Source: Macrobrachium rosenbergii | Taxonomy: Eukaryota > Arthropoda > Malacostraca > Decapoda > Palaemonidae | Assembly (NCBI RefSeq): GCF_040412425.1 | Contig: NC_089749.1 | Location: 37,024,070 to 37,088,069 of the forward strand | Direction of reading: 5' to 3' | Length of the DNA stretch: 64,000 bases | Translations under genes and position numbers: made by a program | Notes under the pieces: generated by a model | Told to the model about the DNA's origin: nothing | Database searches by the model: none | The model's input: the letters and a program-made list of their open reading frames with translations, nothing else | Shown here: positions 32,188 through 42,958 of the stretch, one piece after another | Position numbering within the stretch: position 1 is the first letter of the stretch | Layout: the number at the start of each line of letters is the position of its first letter

Positions 32188-34685
32188 CTATTCTAGCTGT
32201 AAAGGACCTTTGTACACTATTTGTGCAATATCCTTTTGGTACTGTGGGTACCATATTATATTGCAATATTCAAGTGGACTACGTACATACGTTTTATAAA
32301 GCATAATCATGTGTTCGGCTTTTCTTGTTTTGAAGTGCCGGAACAACATTCCCATTTTTGCTTTGCATTTTGCCAATAGTGTTGCTATTTGATCATCGCA
32401 TAACATATTCCTATTCAACATCACATCAACTGCTTCCTTATTTGTGACTGTCTCGTTATTAGGTCCTCTATATTCATATGGCATACCTTCTTTATCACCA
32501 CAGTTTATTGATTCAAATTTATCAGAGTTAAATACCATCCTGTAGCGAGTTCCTATCTTCATCACAAGTAATTTCTCTACTTATTCTTGTGTCATCAGCG
32601 AAACTTCTCACTACCGAGTCCTTAACATTACTGTCTATGTCTGCAATCATAATCACAAACAGCAATGCAGCTAACACCGTACCTTGTGGCACACTGGATA
32701 TTACCTTAGCTTCATCCAATTTCTCGTCGTTTGCAATCACTATCTGTTTTCTGTTTTGCAAAAATTCTTTTATCCATCGTCCTAATTTGTCCACAATGTT
32801 ATGTTTTCTCATTTTTTCGCTAATATATTATGGTCTACCTTGTCTAAAGCTTTTGCAAAGTCTAGGTAAACGACATCTGTATCTTTTTCCTTTATCATAT
32901 TTTTATATATGCTTTCACGGTGGACTAACAGTTGGGTTTGTGTACTTTTTCCGGGTACAAAACCATGTTGTCCTATATTAAACAAACTATTTTTCATAAA
33001 ATGTTTCATTATATTTTTCTTCATTACCCTTTCATAATATGAGATGTCAGACTCACAGGCCTATAATTACTTGCCTCTAGTCTTGATCCACTTTTGAAAA
33101 TAGGGGTAATATATGCTAATTTATGCTCATCATAAATCTTGCCTGTATCTACACTTTGTCTTAATAATATTGCAAGCGGCTTTGCGACTGAATGAACCAC
33201 TTTTTTTAACAAAATGGCAGGGATGCTGTCTGGTCCGGCTGCTGATCCATTTTTAATTTCATTAATAGCCTGCACAATATCGGCTTCATTAATATCTATG
33301 TCCGATAAATATGCACTATTTTAATCTTTTATTTCTGTGTCATTATCTTCATTATCAATTCTAGGTGTAATTTCACTCTTATATCTTTCTGCTAATATGT
33401 TACGTATTTCCTTTTTTCATTCGTTAATCACCCTTCAATTCTTAGAGGGCCTATTTCTACTCTTTTTTTTATTCATCTTTTTCGCATATGAGTAAAAAAT
33501 TTTGGTGCTTTGCTTGATATTTTGTAGGGTCTTTTCTTCTAGGTCCCGTTTTTCATTCTCTTTTGATTGTATAATTTTTTGTTCTGCATTTTCTATCTTA
33601 CTTTTTAGTTCCATCACTTTCCATGTATTCTTTTCTTTTACAAGACCTTTTTCCACTTTCTGATTTTCTGGAACAGGATCCTTCTGTCTCTTGGTATGCA
33701 TGACTGATGTTTACTTTTATTCTTCAGTATATATTTATCCACTATTTTCTCTAATATTTTACATAATATATCCTTGTTTACCTGTATATTATCACTTACG
33801 AATATGTTTTCCCAGTCTTTGTTTAATTCTTCAATTATTTCTGCCCATTTTATATTCTTACTATAGAAATTGTATTTTCCATATCCTTCCCACTTTTTCG
33901 ACTCTTGCTTATCTCTGTTTTCACTTGCTTTGGAGTGGACTGTTAATTCTAAGACATTATGGTCTGAAATACTTGTATTATATACTATTATATCCTTAAC
34001 ATAATTCACCTCATTCGCAAATACTAGGTCTAAAATATTATCCTTTCTTGTTGGCAGGTGATTTCTTTGCTGGATGTTATGTTACAGTAGTATATCAAAT
34101 AGTTTTCAAATTGCCTCTTATCTTCTGCACTACTATTAGTCTCTTTTTTATATGCATAAATACAACCACAATCTCCTATTTGTTCTTTCCAATCTACGAA
34201 AGGAAAGTTAAAGTCTCTGGATATGAGTATATTCCATTATTTATGATTTCTACATATATCATCTAATTTGTCTATTATTATATCAAACTCTTTAGTATTA
34301 GGGGGGTGTCTGTATATTATGATGTTCACTAATTTTTCCCATTCAAATTCTACCGCTATTAACTCACATTCTGTGTTACTATATTTCTAACAGATTTTTC
34401 CTTGATTTACGTCTCTCCCATATATCATGGTTCCCCTTGATTCCTATTTTTTCTGTCTGATCTATAAGTTTGGAAACCCTTTATCTGATCATCATTACCA
34501 GTCTCTTGGGAGTACCAGGTTTCACTTATATTCATTATATCTGTTTTTTCAGTTTGGGTTAGTTCTTCTAAGAACTCTATTTTTCTTTTTGAGTTACTCG
34601 AAACTAAACCCTGCACATTCATCACTATGATGGTTTGCATGTTATCCCCATTATCTAATATGGGTAATAATAAGGATTTTCCCAT
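32188..34685 (-). pseudogene. LINE ORF2: apurinic endonuclease and reverse transcriptase (frameshifted)
   Basis: Endonuclease: MNVQGLVSSNSKRKIEFLEE with DIMNISETWYS near 34430-34640 (the E of ISETW is a metal ligand) and SISDHNVLEL (SDH motif) near 33970. A lysine- and glutamate-rich linker follows. Reverse transcriptase: GSAAGPDSIPAILLKK, YITPIFKSGSR with NYRPVSLTS, GQHGFVPGKSTQTQLL, VVYLDFAKALDKVDH, SVPQGTVLAALLF, and FADDTRIS (catalytic FADD) down to about 32580. The C-terminal part ends YKGPLQLE at 32188. At least four frameshifts or stops break it. The set of motifs is CR1-like. Confidence 0.85.
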
Positions 34686-35236
34686 GACTCTTTCCTGTTC
34701 TGATATGTTGTTTTTTTCTTCATTTCCATAACTTCGGATATTAAAAAATCCAACTTTTCCAATATAGTTGATCTTCCATCTTCATATTTATTCATTTTGT
34801 GTTTGTACCTGCATCTGTCTCCATATCTGCACCATCCCTTTGCATCATAGATACATTGCTTCGTTGCACTGTACCTGGGTGCTGATGCCTCATATCGTGA
34901 TGCTGACATTTCATAACGTGGTGCTAGCTTGCTTTTTTCCTTTGTCTCATACTCTTTATTCCTTTCTTTATTTGTTTCATTTTTACTTTGATTTTTTATA
35001 TGTATTTCATTTTGATTTTCGTTCTTCATGGCTACAGGATGCATATACCTGCACTTTTTGTTGAATCTGCACCCTTTTCCTTCTCTCAAGTTTCTGCATA
35101 TTTTTGGATGTAGATCGCTGCATTCAACCTCACAGCTGTCTAGATATGCACATTTGCCATAAATCTCATAGTTGTGACATATCTTGGGATGTTTGTAGTG
35201 ACATCTTTCACCAAATCTGCAGTTTCCTCTTTTCAA
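34655..35236 (-). CDS. LINE ORF1 with CCCH zinc fingers (193-codon open part)
   Basis: The open part starts at the Met at 35236. Upstream coding sequence seems to continue beyond a frameshift in an A run near 35260. Fingers: C6-x5-C12-x3-H16 (its first Cys lost to the frameshift), C20-x8-C29-x5-C35 with C39-x3-H43, C47-x8-C56-x5-C62-x3-H66 (a perfect C-x8-C-x5-C-x3-H) and C128-x7-C136-x5-C142-x3-H146. Between fingers 3 and 4 is a charged linker and a three-fold RYE/RYS repeat. The tail ILEKLDFLISEVMEMKKK could be a short coiled coil. CCCH fingers of this type bind single-stranded RNA in cellular proteins; here they probably stand in for the usual LINE RNA-binding ORF1. A host CCCH gene fragment is the alternative, but the position before the endonuclease argues for ORF1. 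Confidence 0.75.
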   Translation of the reverse strand: MKRGNCRFGERCHYKHPKICHNYEIYGKCAYLDSCEVECSDLHPKICRNLREGKGCRFNKKCRYMHPVAMKNENQNEIHIKNQSKNETNKERNKEYETKEKSKLAPRYEMSASRYEASAPRYSATKQCIYDAKGWCRYGDRCRYKHKMNKYEDGRSTILEKLDFLISEVMEMKKKTTYQNRKESWENPYYYPY

Positions 35237-35380
35237 AAGAGTGTAGACTATGTCTTTTTTTTTTCTTGCTCTTTCCCATCAGTATGTATATCCGGGTACA
35301 ACCTCTTTGGGATTTTATTTTGGGTTGTCATTTCATAGTTTATTTCTTCATATGTATGCTGTTGTATTGCCTCATATGTA

Positions 35381-35848
35381 GAGGAGGAGGTCCTGGAGGG
35401 CATGCCCCGTTTCCAAGAGGTTTCCCCTCTTGCTGGGGGTTAAGGGCGAGGTCGGGGGCATGCGCAGCTCTCTCGGAAACCGCCAGGGAGCAGGTCTCGA
35501 CAAGAGTGGATTTTAAGTTCTTGGAAGGTGGCGGGGACCAACGTCGTCAATGACCACGGGCCGACCTTCCTGTATATCTCCTCCGGGAGGGCGTTGATGG
35601 CGATGTCCGCCTTCAACGCCTCGTCTGTTTGGCCTGCTACCCTGAACTGCCCCACAACCCTGTAGAGCCAGGACGCTGCGTTTTCCCTGGTAAATGGCGG
35701 CAGCCTTATGTTAAGGGCCGTCTTTGGTTGGTCTGTTAGGGGGGGTCATTGTGTGGGGTCCAGGTACTGGCGTGGAGGTGCGCTCGGGAGGTGTCTGCCT
35801 CCAAGAGGTTCGCGGTAATTTGTACGTGTTGGGAATGTCCCTGTCCAA
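35381..35848 (-). pseudogene. gag: E5 gag, N-terminal part
   Basis: The family start codon is TTG here (35848), followed by DRDIP. LPPFTRENAAS-like sequence and MGQFRVAGQTDEALKADIAINALPEEIYRKVG are readable. It runs into the LINE at 35380. Confidence 0.8.
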
Positions 35849-36081
35849 GCTCGTTTTGCGCTCTAACTAGGAGCGTAAGGGAATACTCGCGTCAAAACAT
35901 GCTAGTGGAGCGTGCCGTGTGGGTCCGCTAATGATGCTGGCGACCTGCCAACGAGAGTCAGTAAATACCCGAACACTTTGTTACAGCACCATAGTTAGTC
36001 AGTTTGGGGCGTGGGTGAGGTTCATCGGGCCAAGACTTAATCGCCGTTTGGGTCCGTTATTGGCTCCCAGGAACCACTCCG

Positions 36082-36091
36082 GGGGTCACCA
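36082..36091 (-). other. E5 primer-binding site (tRNA-Trp)
   Basis: The minus strand reads TGGTGACCCC, one base from the 5' LTR. Confidence 0.87.
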
Positions 36092-36092
36092 C

Positions 36093-36473
36093 TGTGAGAG
36101 AGGTGTGAAGTAATGAGCAGGAGGACAAGTACTGCTAGTTTATTGATGAAGCGAGCAGCTTATAAAGCGGCATGCAGACGTCTGCCTTCGCAGAGACCGT
36201 GGGTACAAAGATTTACAGGTGACCTGAGGTCAAACTATTTCTCTACAAAAAACAGGACAGGTTCATACAGAAAACATAGTGATTAATAATGTCTGATGTG
36301 TTTCAAAAATACTTTGTTACATGTACATAAAACATGATCATTCGGAAAGGCAATAAAATACATAATTTACAAATATGGTGGTAGCATGCGTTTTCGCCTA
36401 CCCCAGGTCGATGTGAAGGCATCGCAGAAAACAGGATTTCATTATAGAGAACACGTTGAGTGGGGACTTTACA
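36093..36473 (-). repeat. E5 5' LTR
   Basis: Partner of the LTR at 28812; TGACCTGAGGTCA is at 36220-36232. Confidence 0.93.
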
Positions 36474-36662
36474 CAGTCACTAGTAACGGCAAAAAGACGT
36501 GCAAAGCTTGGAAATGACAGATTTGGCTGACTTTGTCATAGATATAACCATTTCTTCACCATCTCACCACTAATCCCACTGCCAAATCCGAAAGTGACAT
36601 GAGCGGGACTGTACCTTTATTGGTTCAATGGTCACTAGCTGTAAGGAAAGTGCGTGCTAAGG

Positions 36663-37407
36663 GAAGCAGTTTTTTGTTATTCTTTGTTGGGTTTTCCTCT
36701 GCTAATATACTTTGAACAGAATGCGTGGGAATTGTTGTCTGTACTTTTTCTACCATTTGTTTTCTATAAATGACTTTTCGAATAACAACCTTCCATAATT
36801 CAACTTATTGTTCTCTTATTTTGCATAAAACGGAGATATTTCCGAGTGATTAAGCCATGTTCCTCGTGTCACTCGAAGTCTCTGCAGTGTTTTCTTAAAG
36901 TGACAGTCTCAGTTATGATCACCGGCAAATCTGATGTGAGCATCTTTGGTAGGCTTCACACCTGGTACAGTTCATGGAAATCGGCGTTCTTCAACAAACC
37001 ACCCATGCTCTTGTAATATGAGGAAACGAGGTTAAGCAGCATCAGCTTTGATTTTCCAGGTTATGGTAGATAGCCTTGTTTTAATCCTTCTTCCACTTTT
37101 CGTAGTAGTGGAGAAACCAATGCAAAATTTTTTTCTTTGGCCCTTTCACGCGAGAGACAGGTTATCATAACTGAGACTGCCACTTTAAGAAAATACTGCA
37201 GAGACTTCGAGTGACACTAGGAACATGGCTTAATCACTAGGAAAGCATCTCCATTTTATACAAAATAAGAGAACGATAAGTTGAATTATGGAAGGTTGTT
37301 ATTCGAAAACAAATGGTAGAAAAAGTACCGACAACAATTTCCCTGTATTCTGTTCAAAGTATATTAGCAGAGGAAAACCCAACAAAGAATAACAAAAAAT
37401 CTGCTTC
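36663..37407. repeat. Long inverted repeat (fold-back or MITE-like element)
   Basis: Left arm 36663-36919 and right arm 37164-37407 are reverse complements with few mismatches, one short deletion and a 245-bp spacer. The outer ends are GAAGCAG and CTGCTTC. The spacer has no coding frame. No clear target-site duplication was found. This fits a fold-back DNA transposon or non-autonomous element with long terminal inverted repeats. Confidence 0.8.
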
Positions 37408-38469
37408 TGGAATGGAACAGAAGTCCTGCACCAAATGGAGTGTAGCATATGTATCGCCAAGATGGGGCAGTTTTTCCTTACCGAAATTTCACTGCCAGTA
37501 GAAACAAAACACTGCAGACAATGGTTGCTTATTATGTGGAGCATTACAAAAGTATCCAAATATTCAAAATAGTGTTCTGTCTTATCAGAAGATTACTCTT
37601 TTGATTTTTCCGATCTTTCATTTTTTTTTTTTTAAGTTTTAAGGAGATTATTTCTCGGTAGTCCCCATCTGTTTTCTGAGCATTCCGGCAATTTTCCACT
37701 CAATAATCTTCCACTGACTTTCTAATCTTTTCGTAGTCTTCCTACCACAAATCCAAAATGAGCCTTGGGTATCTCCAAAACAAAAGGTGTAAATCCACAT
37801 TGCGAGTGCTGTCGTTTTATCAACAGCCTTTCATATAAACGCCATTTTCGTCTCTTCACTCAACCGGTTCAGCTTGCTCTGAAGGTTCCTCTATTGGTCA
37901 ATGTGAATCCATATGGGCACTCAGAACTTATGAAATACATCTTCAACCAACACCGTTGCAACAGTTGTAGCTTTCTAATCTCTCAGATCAATGCCCAAAA
38001 GGATTTATCTACGATACAGGAATCGATTGCTAACACGTCCATAAGTTTGTCAGTAATTGTCCACTATAAACTTGTTTTGTTCTCGTCTGTTTCTACCTTG
38101 GGCGTCATACATTCTTCACAGGATTTTATGCAAGTGTTAATGTCTTCCGTCATGAACAATCAGCACACTTTCAGAGTGGAATGCTTTCTGCTCCGTCAAT
38201 TCCCTCCGGTCTAAAATATTCATGCATCATCTTCTGACAATCTATCCTCAGGAAAAGCAATCTCCAATTCAATTTTCCGAGAATATTGACTTATATTTGT
38301 GCAAAATGCCCTAAATCCCCTCTCTACTTCCTCTACGCCGCTATCTCCCCATCATTTAGATGAGAATCCATGTGGGCAACTTCCCTATTCAATATTAACC
38401 TTACTTTTATCTATACCCACTCTGCTTTTGTTTATTTTGCAGATCATCCCATTCTGACCAGTTTCTATC
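37408..38469. other. Unassigned sequence, one unrecognised 149-codon frame
   Basis: The plus-strand frame at 37765-38214 contains HCECCRFINS and HRCNSCSFL but no domain I can name. It has no visible start context or neighbours supporting a gene. I do not call it coding. Confidence 0.4.
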
Positions 38470-39150
38470 GAGAATTTCTCCCTATGCCAGCTCAGTTAAC
38501 ATTGGCTCTCGCCGGTTGTTCTGGGCGAGGATACATGATCAAAGGACAATGGCTCCGAACCAGCACAACTAGATAAGTATACCTTAGTTTTACCAGACCA
38601 CTGAGCTGATTAACAGCTCTCCTAGGGCTGGCCAGAAGGATTAGACTTATTTAACGTGGCTAAGAACCAATTGGTTACTTAGCAACGGGACCTACAGCTT
38701 ATTGTGGAATCCGAACCACATTATAGCGAGAAATGAATTTCTATCACCAGAAATAAATTCCTCTAACTCTTCATTAGCCAGCCGGAGAGTCGAACTCGGG
38801 CCTAGCGAGTGCTAGGCCACAACTCTACCGACTCGCCCAACAAAGAGCTGGCACAACTAGATGGCGGCTACACAAAACACGGGTACATTTTCTAAATTTT
38901 ATTACAAAAACAAACTATGACACAAACAACATACCCAAGCTATTTAAAATTACGTTACTATGATAAATATATGCAAATTTACAACACCTTTACTTTAATA
39001 CGAACTATAAGCTGGGTTCACATTCAAGAGCGAACTGAACGAGGAACAAAGAATGAATTTCTGGAACATGTGGCAGTTGAATCAAGGCACAAAAATTATG
39101 TTAAGTCTGCTACAATTTTACTGATGTCACTATTTAATCGAGCCTAGAAT
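38470..39150 (-). repeat. Dispersed repeat, second copy at the window end, split by a SINE
   Basis: Similar to 63643-63957 from GAGAATTTCTCC through TACATTTTCTAAA to TTAATCGAGCCT. The minus strand carries TGTAATAAAATTTAGAAAATG, a polyadenylation-type motif, so this may be the end of an LTR or of a retroposed transcript. The family is not identified. Confidence 0.6.
38575..38850 (-). mobile_element. tRNA-derived SINE, copy 1
   Basis: The 12-bp duplication GCACAACTAGAT flanks it (38563-38574 and 38851-38862). The minus strand starts with GGGCGAGTCGGTAGAG (A-box region) and GAGTTCGACTC (B-box-like), followed by a body shared with the copy at 50680 and ending AAGGTATACTT. Non-coding; depends on a LINE for movement. 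Confidence 0.88.
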
Positions 39151-39159
39151 TTTGCCCAT

Positions 39160-39960
39160 CGGGCTCACCAATGCTGTGCTACTTCGCAGCACGTTTCAAT
39201 TCAACACAAAAGCTGAGATTGGCTTCGATTAAATCGGATTACAGTTGCTATAATTGTCTAAAGTCTCGTGGTCAATCTAGCAAGTGGGCGCCCGGGAAAG
39301 ACAGGACACACAAAAACATGCCTGATCTACTTGGTGCTAGAAGAATGAGTGAGGGGAGAGCTTCGATTTGGCTTTGCCAAAGAGCGTCCTCTTCAGAAAT
39401 TTAAAGTTTTTAATTACGTTACTGTAAGCAAACTTCTTTGTTCCATGACCCTAAATAATCAAAAGTGCAACGTACAGTGTATTCCTTAATAACAAAAGAC
39501 GTTTAACGAAAGAAACAGCAATACCATTTCGAATCAGAACCATCCCGTAAGTTCTCCATGTCACTCATTACTCTCCACGTAACTCATTACGTCTCGTTTG
39601 CTATTTCTACTGACCTCTAAACCTGACTAGATAGAAGGTTTCGTCGGCAAAATCCCTGCAGAAGATTTTGTCGCCAGTTTCTTCATCCTAATAGTGTTCA
39701 AGCGCAGATGATTCTTCCCACACTTCGCCATCCAACTCTTCAGGTTTTACCCCTTATGAGAAATGAAAATTACTATAATTCTAGATCTTTTCATTTTCTG
39801 GTGGTTTCAACACATAAATTCTATTATTGAAATGATTAAAAATCAACTTGGAAGTAACTAGGATTAATAAATCAAAGAAAATATTAGTGATAATGAAAAA
39901 AAATGAGTGATGAGAATGGATAGATATAAAGAGTAATATACAAGATACCCTTTAAAACGT
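39160..39960. other. Unassigned AT-rich sequence
   Basis: Nothing recognised. Confidence 0.4.
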
Positions 39961-40291
39961 TGTTGTTGTCGTAACCACTTAGGAATAGGATATACGATTT
40001 AGGCCAAAGGCCACGTGCTGAGACCTATGAGGTCAATCAGCGCTGAAATGGAAAATGACAGTGAAAAGGTCTGAAAGGTGTAACAGGAGGAAAACCTCGC
40101 AGTTGAGCAATGAATAAATAGTTAGGGGAGGGTGGAAAGGAAGATGGAAGAAAGCTAATACAAACAGAGGTACAGTAAAAGGAATGAAAACAGTTGCAGC
40201 TAGGGGCCGAAGGGACGCTGCAAAGAACCTTTAGTAATGCTGCAGTGCACCACATGAGGTGCACTGACTGCACTGCCTGCCTACGGGGCAT
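39961..40291 (-). repeat. Decapod-type short dispersed repeat (probable SINE)
   Basis: Runs from a GTTGTTGTTG tail to GCCTGCCTACGGGGC. It contains GGCCAAAGGCCACGTGCTG and TGAGGTCAATCAGCGCTGAA, text that I associate with a repeat common in decapod genomes; that is recall, not a search. A second copy is not in the window. The minus-strand frame within it is not a gene. Confidence 0.5.
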
Positions 40292-40396
40292 AACCGTTTA
40301 AATCATACAGGTCGACCATCCCTGATCCGGCATCACCGGGACGTGCGTGGTGCCACATTAGTGATTTTCCCGGATTACAGAGTGGTTAGGTTAGAA

Positions 40397-40811
40397 TTTA
40401 AGTGGTGCAAAAAAACGAGCAGGTAAAAGAGAACTGCTAATTTATTCATGATCCAGGCGGTTTATATAGCGGCAGACTGGCGTCGAGCCGCAGAATACAA
40501 TGGGAGCCTCAGTGACCTGAGGTCGATAATAAATAACAATAAATACAGCGATCGAGTACAATTTACAACGTGAAAATAGACAGAAGTGAAATTGGATACA
40601 ATCTTGATGCCTGTGAAAGAAGAAATACGATACACAATTGATAACAGGTAAACAAATATATGCATAGTTTAAATGATTGAATTTACATGACCTGGCACGT
40701 TAAGCGTGACTAATTGTAGAGGCAAAGAAATTGGGACATCTCCACAGAAAACTTGCTCAGCAGAGACTTTACAAATGACTTTACAGATGAGACTTTACAA
40801 ATGACTTTACA
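40397..40811 (-). repeat. E6 3' LTR
   Basis: TGACCTGAGGTCG is at 40513-40525. A small duplication of ACAAATGACTTTACA near 40770-40811 makes it longer than its partner. The polypurine complement ACCCCCCCCCAAGACG follows. Confidence 0.9.
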
Positions 40812-41422
40812 AATACCCCCCCCCAAGACGTGGGTGACATCTGATTAGTCGGAGTATCTGCTGGGGCGCTGAAGGGTGCCACGGCTGCGTGAGGACAGCA
40901 GGGGAACGCCTTTTGTGTGGGGGTGCCTGACTGCAGGTGTGGGTGGGCTTTTTCGGGGGCGGCCGCGTGCGCGCCACTTACGAGGGCCCGGCTGCGGCGA
41001 AGGCTGACCAGGCGGAGGGTGCGATGTGGTGACGACTGTGTCCTCCTCCAGGAGGGCGGGCTTGACACAGTCTATTGACACCCAATCGTTCCTCGCGTAA
41101 AGTGCAAGCAGGAATGCCTTATTGTTCCGCTCCAGCACACGGAAGGGTCCCCTGTAGGGCCTGGTCAGTGGTGGGCGGACGGCGTCATCCCTGATGAAGA
41201 CGTGGGTGGTGGAGGCTAGCCCGGGCAGTGTGAAGGTGGCCGATCTGTCTGTGTATGTCCGCCTGCGAACTTGCCGACAATGTCGCGAAGCCTCTGGACC
41301 GATGGGTTGTGGCGATCCTCTGTCACAAGCTCGCCCGGGACCACGAGGGACTCGCCGTAGGTTTTCTCAGCCGCGGACGGGGCGCCGTCGGCCCTGGGGG
41401 CGGTTCTCAACCTGAGGAGGAC

Positions 41423-42958
41423 CTACGGCAGCTGGTGCTTCCAGTCCTCGGCGGTGCAGCGGGCCATAAGGGACACCTTCAGGGACCTGTGAAACTGCTC
41501 GACCAAGCCATTGGCCGCTGGGTTGTAGGCTGTGGTGGTGTGATGCATTGTCCCCAGCAGCCGAGCCAGGGCGGACCACAATTCGGACAGGAAGGCGGGG
41601 CCCCTGTCGGTTGTGATGTGGTCTGGGACGCTGAAGTGGCTGATCCAACTGGAGAGCAGGGCCTCGGCACATGCGCTGGCGATGGCTTCTTGCATTGGCG
41701 TGGCTTCGGGCCACCACATTGAGCAGTCTACCACCATCAGGAGGTATCTGGACTCGCCTGATGGGGGAAGGGGCCCGACAACGTCGATGTGAATGTGGCC
41801 AAAGTGTCGCTCTGGCTGCGGGAATTCGCCTACCCCGGACTCGGTGTGACGTCCCACCTTGCTGGTTTGGCACTGTAGGCACTGCCTCGCCCAGGTCCTC
41901 ACGTCCTTCTGCACTCCGTGCCAGACGAATTTCCCTGTCAGCAGTTTGGCCGTCGTCCTGCTGGAGCAGTGTGAGAGGCTGTGGATGACGCCGAATACCT
42001 GGTGGCGGCGGGAGGCTGGCACCAGGGGGCGGGGCTGGCCAGTACTGACGTTGCAGAGGAGACTTGGGCCCCCGGGGGCGAGGGGCACGTCCTGCCACTT
42101 CAGGGACGTGATGGCGGTGCGGTAGGCTGGGGTCTCTGGGTCGGCGGCCTGTTCCCTGGCGAGGTCTTCGTAGTTGATCCCGAGCTGCACCACGTTTTGT
42201 TCAACCCTGGAGAGGGTGTCTTCCACAGGGTTCTTCCTGCCGGGGAGGTACTTGATGGAGCAGGTGAACTCGGCGATGGCTGAGGGATGTCGTTGCTGCC
42301 TGGAAGACCATGCGTCCCCCTGCTTTGTGAAGGCGTGTACCAGTGGCTGGTGGTCCGTGTAGATTGTGAAGGGTGTGCCCTCCAGGAGGAACTTAAAGTG
42401 ACGGGCTGCACGGTACACTGCGCAGAGTTCCCTGTCGAAGGTGCTGTAGTGGGCCTCTGCCGGGTTGATCTTCTTGCTGAAGAAGGCGATGGGCTGGGGG
42501 CCGCTGCCGATGACCTGCTCCAAGACAGCACCACAGGCGATGTTGCTGGCGTCCATGGTCAGCTGGAGGGGGGCGTTGGGATCCTGGTGGGCCAAGGCGG
42601 TTGCCTCTGTGAGGGCGGCCTTCATCAGGGAGAAGGCCTGCTGCTGGCTGGGTCCCCACAACAAGGACTTTGGTTGGCCTTTCAGAGTTTCTGTCAGGGG
42701 AGCCGTGATGTGCGCGACCCCGGGGATGAACCTCCTGTAGTAGTTCACCATCCCAAGGAACTCCTGGACGGCCTTGACGGAGGCGGGGATGGGGAACCTG
42801 GTGACAACTGCGACTGGATGTGAGCGGGCGGACACCCTACAGGGATACCTCGTGGCCCAGGAAGTCGGCTTTTTGGCCGTTCTCCTGTAGGCGCTGCAGG
42901 ACTGCCCGGATGTGTTTCTGGTGCGCACTGTGGGACCTGGAAAATATAAGGATATCAT
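41423..42958 (-). CDS. pol: E6 RNase H and integrase frame (511 codons)
   Basis: The first 49 residues are an out-of-frame reading of the RT palm; genuine sequence starts about residue 50 (VVTRFPIPASVKAVQEFLG, RT thumb). RNase H: D136 in LTMDASN, E177 in TFDRELC and D202 in TDHQPLV form the D-E-D set. The tether ends DTLSRVE. Integrase: zinc ligands H326, H330, C360 and C363, then catalytic D392, D451 and E487, with 35 residues between D451 and E487. All acids are present, unlike in E4. The stop at 41423 removes the C-terminal GPY/F region (found out of frame downstream). A frameshift separates this frame from the RT palm frame upstream. Confidence 0.88.
   Translation of the reverse strand: MISLYFPGPTVRTRNTSGQSCSAYRRTAKKPTSWATRYPCRVSARSHPVAVVTRFPIPASVKAVQEFLGMVNYYRRFIPGVAHITAPLTETLKGQPKSLLWGPSQQQAFSLMKAALTEATALAHQDPNAPLQLTMDASNIACGAVLEQVIGSGPQPIAFFSKKINPAEAHYSTFDRELCAVYRAARHFKFLLEGTPFTIYTDHQPLVHAFTKQGDAWSSRQQRHPSAIAEFTCSIKYLPGRKNPVEDTLSRVEQNVVQLGINYEDLAREQAADPETPAYRTAITSLKWQDVPLAPGGPSLLCNVSTGQPRPLVPASRRHQVFGVIHSLSHCSSRTTAKLLTGKFVWHGVQKDVRTWARQCLQCQTSKVGRHTESGVGEFPQPERHFGHIHIDVVGPLPPSGESRYLLMVVDCSMWWPEATPMQEAIASACAEALLSSWISHFSVPDHITTDRGPAFLSELWSALARLLGTMHHTTTAYNPAANGLVEQFHRSLKVSLMARCTAEDWKHQLP

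Larger units (their letters stand above)
31711..35380 (-). mobile_element. CR1-like LINE nested in E5 gag
   Basis: The minus-strand order is ORF1 (CCCH zinc fingers), endonuclease, reverse transcriptase, and a 3' end with GTAAG-like short repeats (TGTAAGGTAAGGTAATGTAA) rather than poly(A), which is common in CR1-like elements. E5 gag resumes at both sides; GAGGAG at the two borders may be a short target duplication. The left end begins inside coding sequence, so it may be 5'-truncated. Length about 3.7 kb. Confidence 0.85.
28812..36473 (-). mobile_element. E5: Ty3/gypsy LTR retrotransposon of the E1 subfamily, with nested LINE
   Basis: LTRs at 28812-29197 and 36093-36473, exact duplication cagt at 28808-28811 and 36474-36477. 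Gag is interrupted by a LINE (31711-35380). Pol lacks part of protease, the RT thumb, RNase H and the first part of integrase. The gag ATG has become TTG at 35848. Confidence 0.94.

Noticed and set aside
37765..38214. 149-codon plus-strand frame
   Set aside because: No recognised domain, codon pattern or neighbour; kept only as unassigned sequence.
38917..39147. 76-codon frame in the dispersed repeat
   Set aside because: The frame is not kept in the second copy near 63750-63950.
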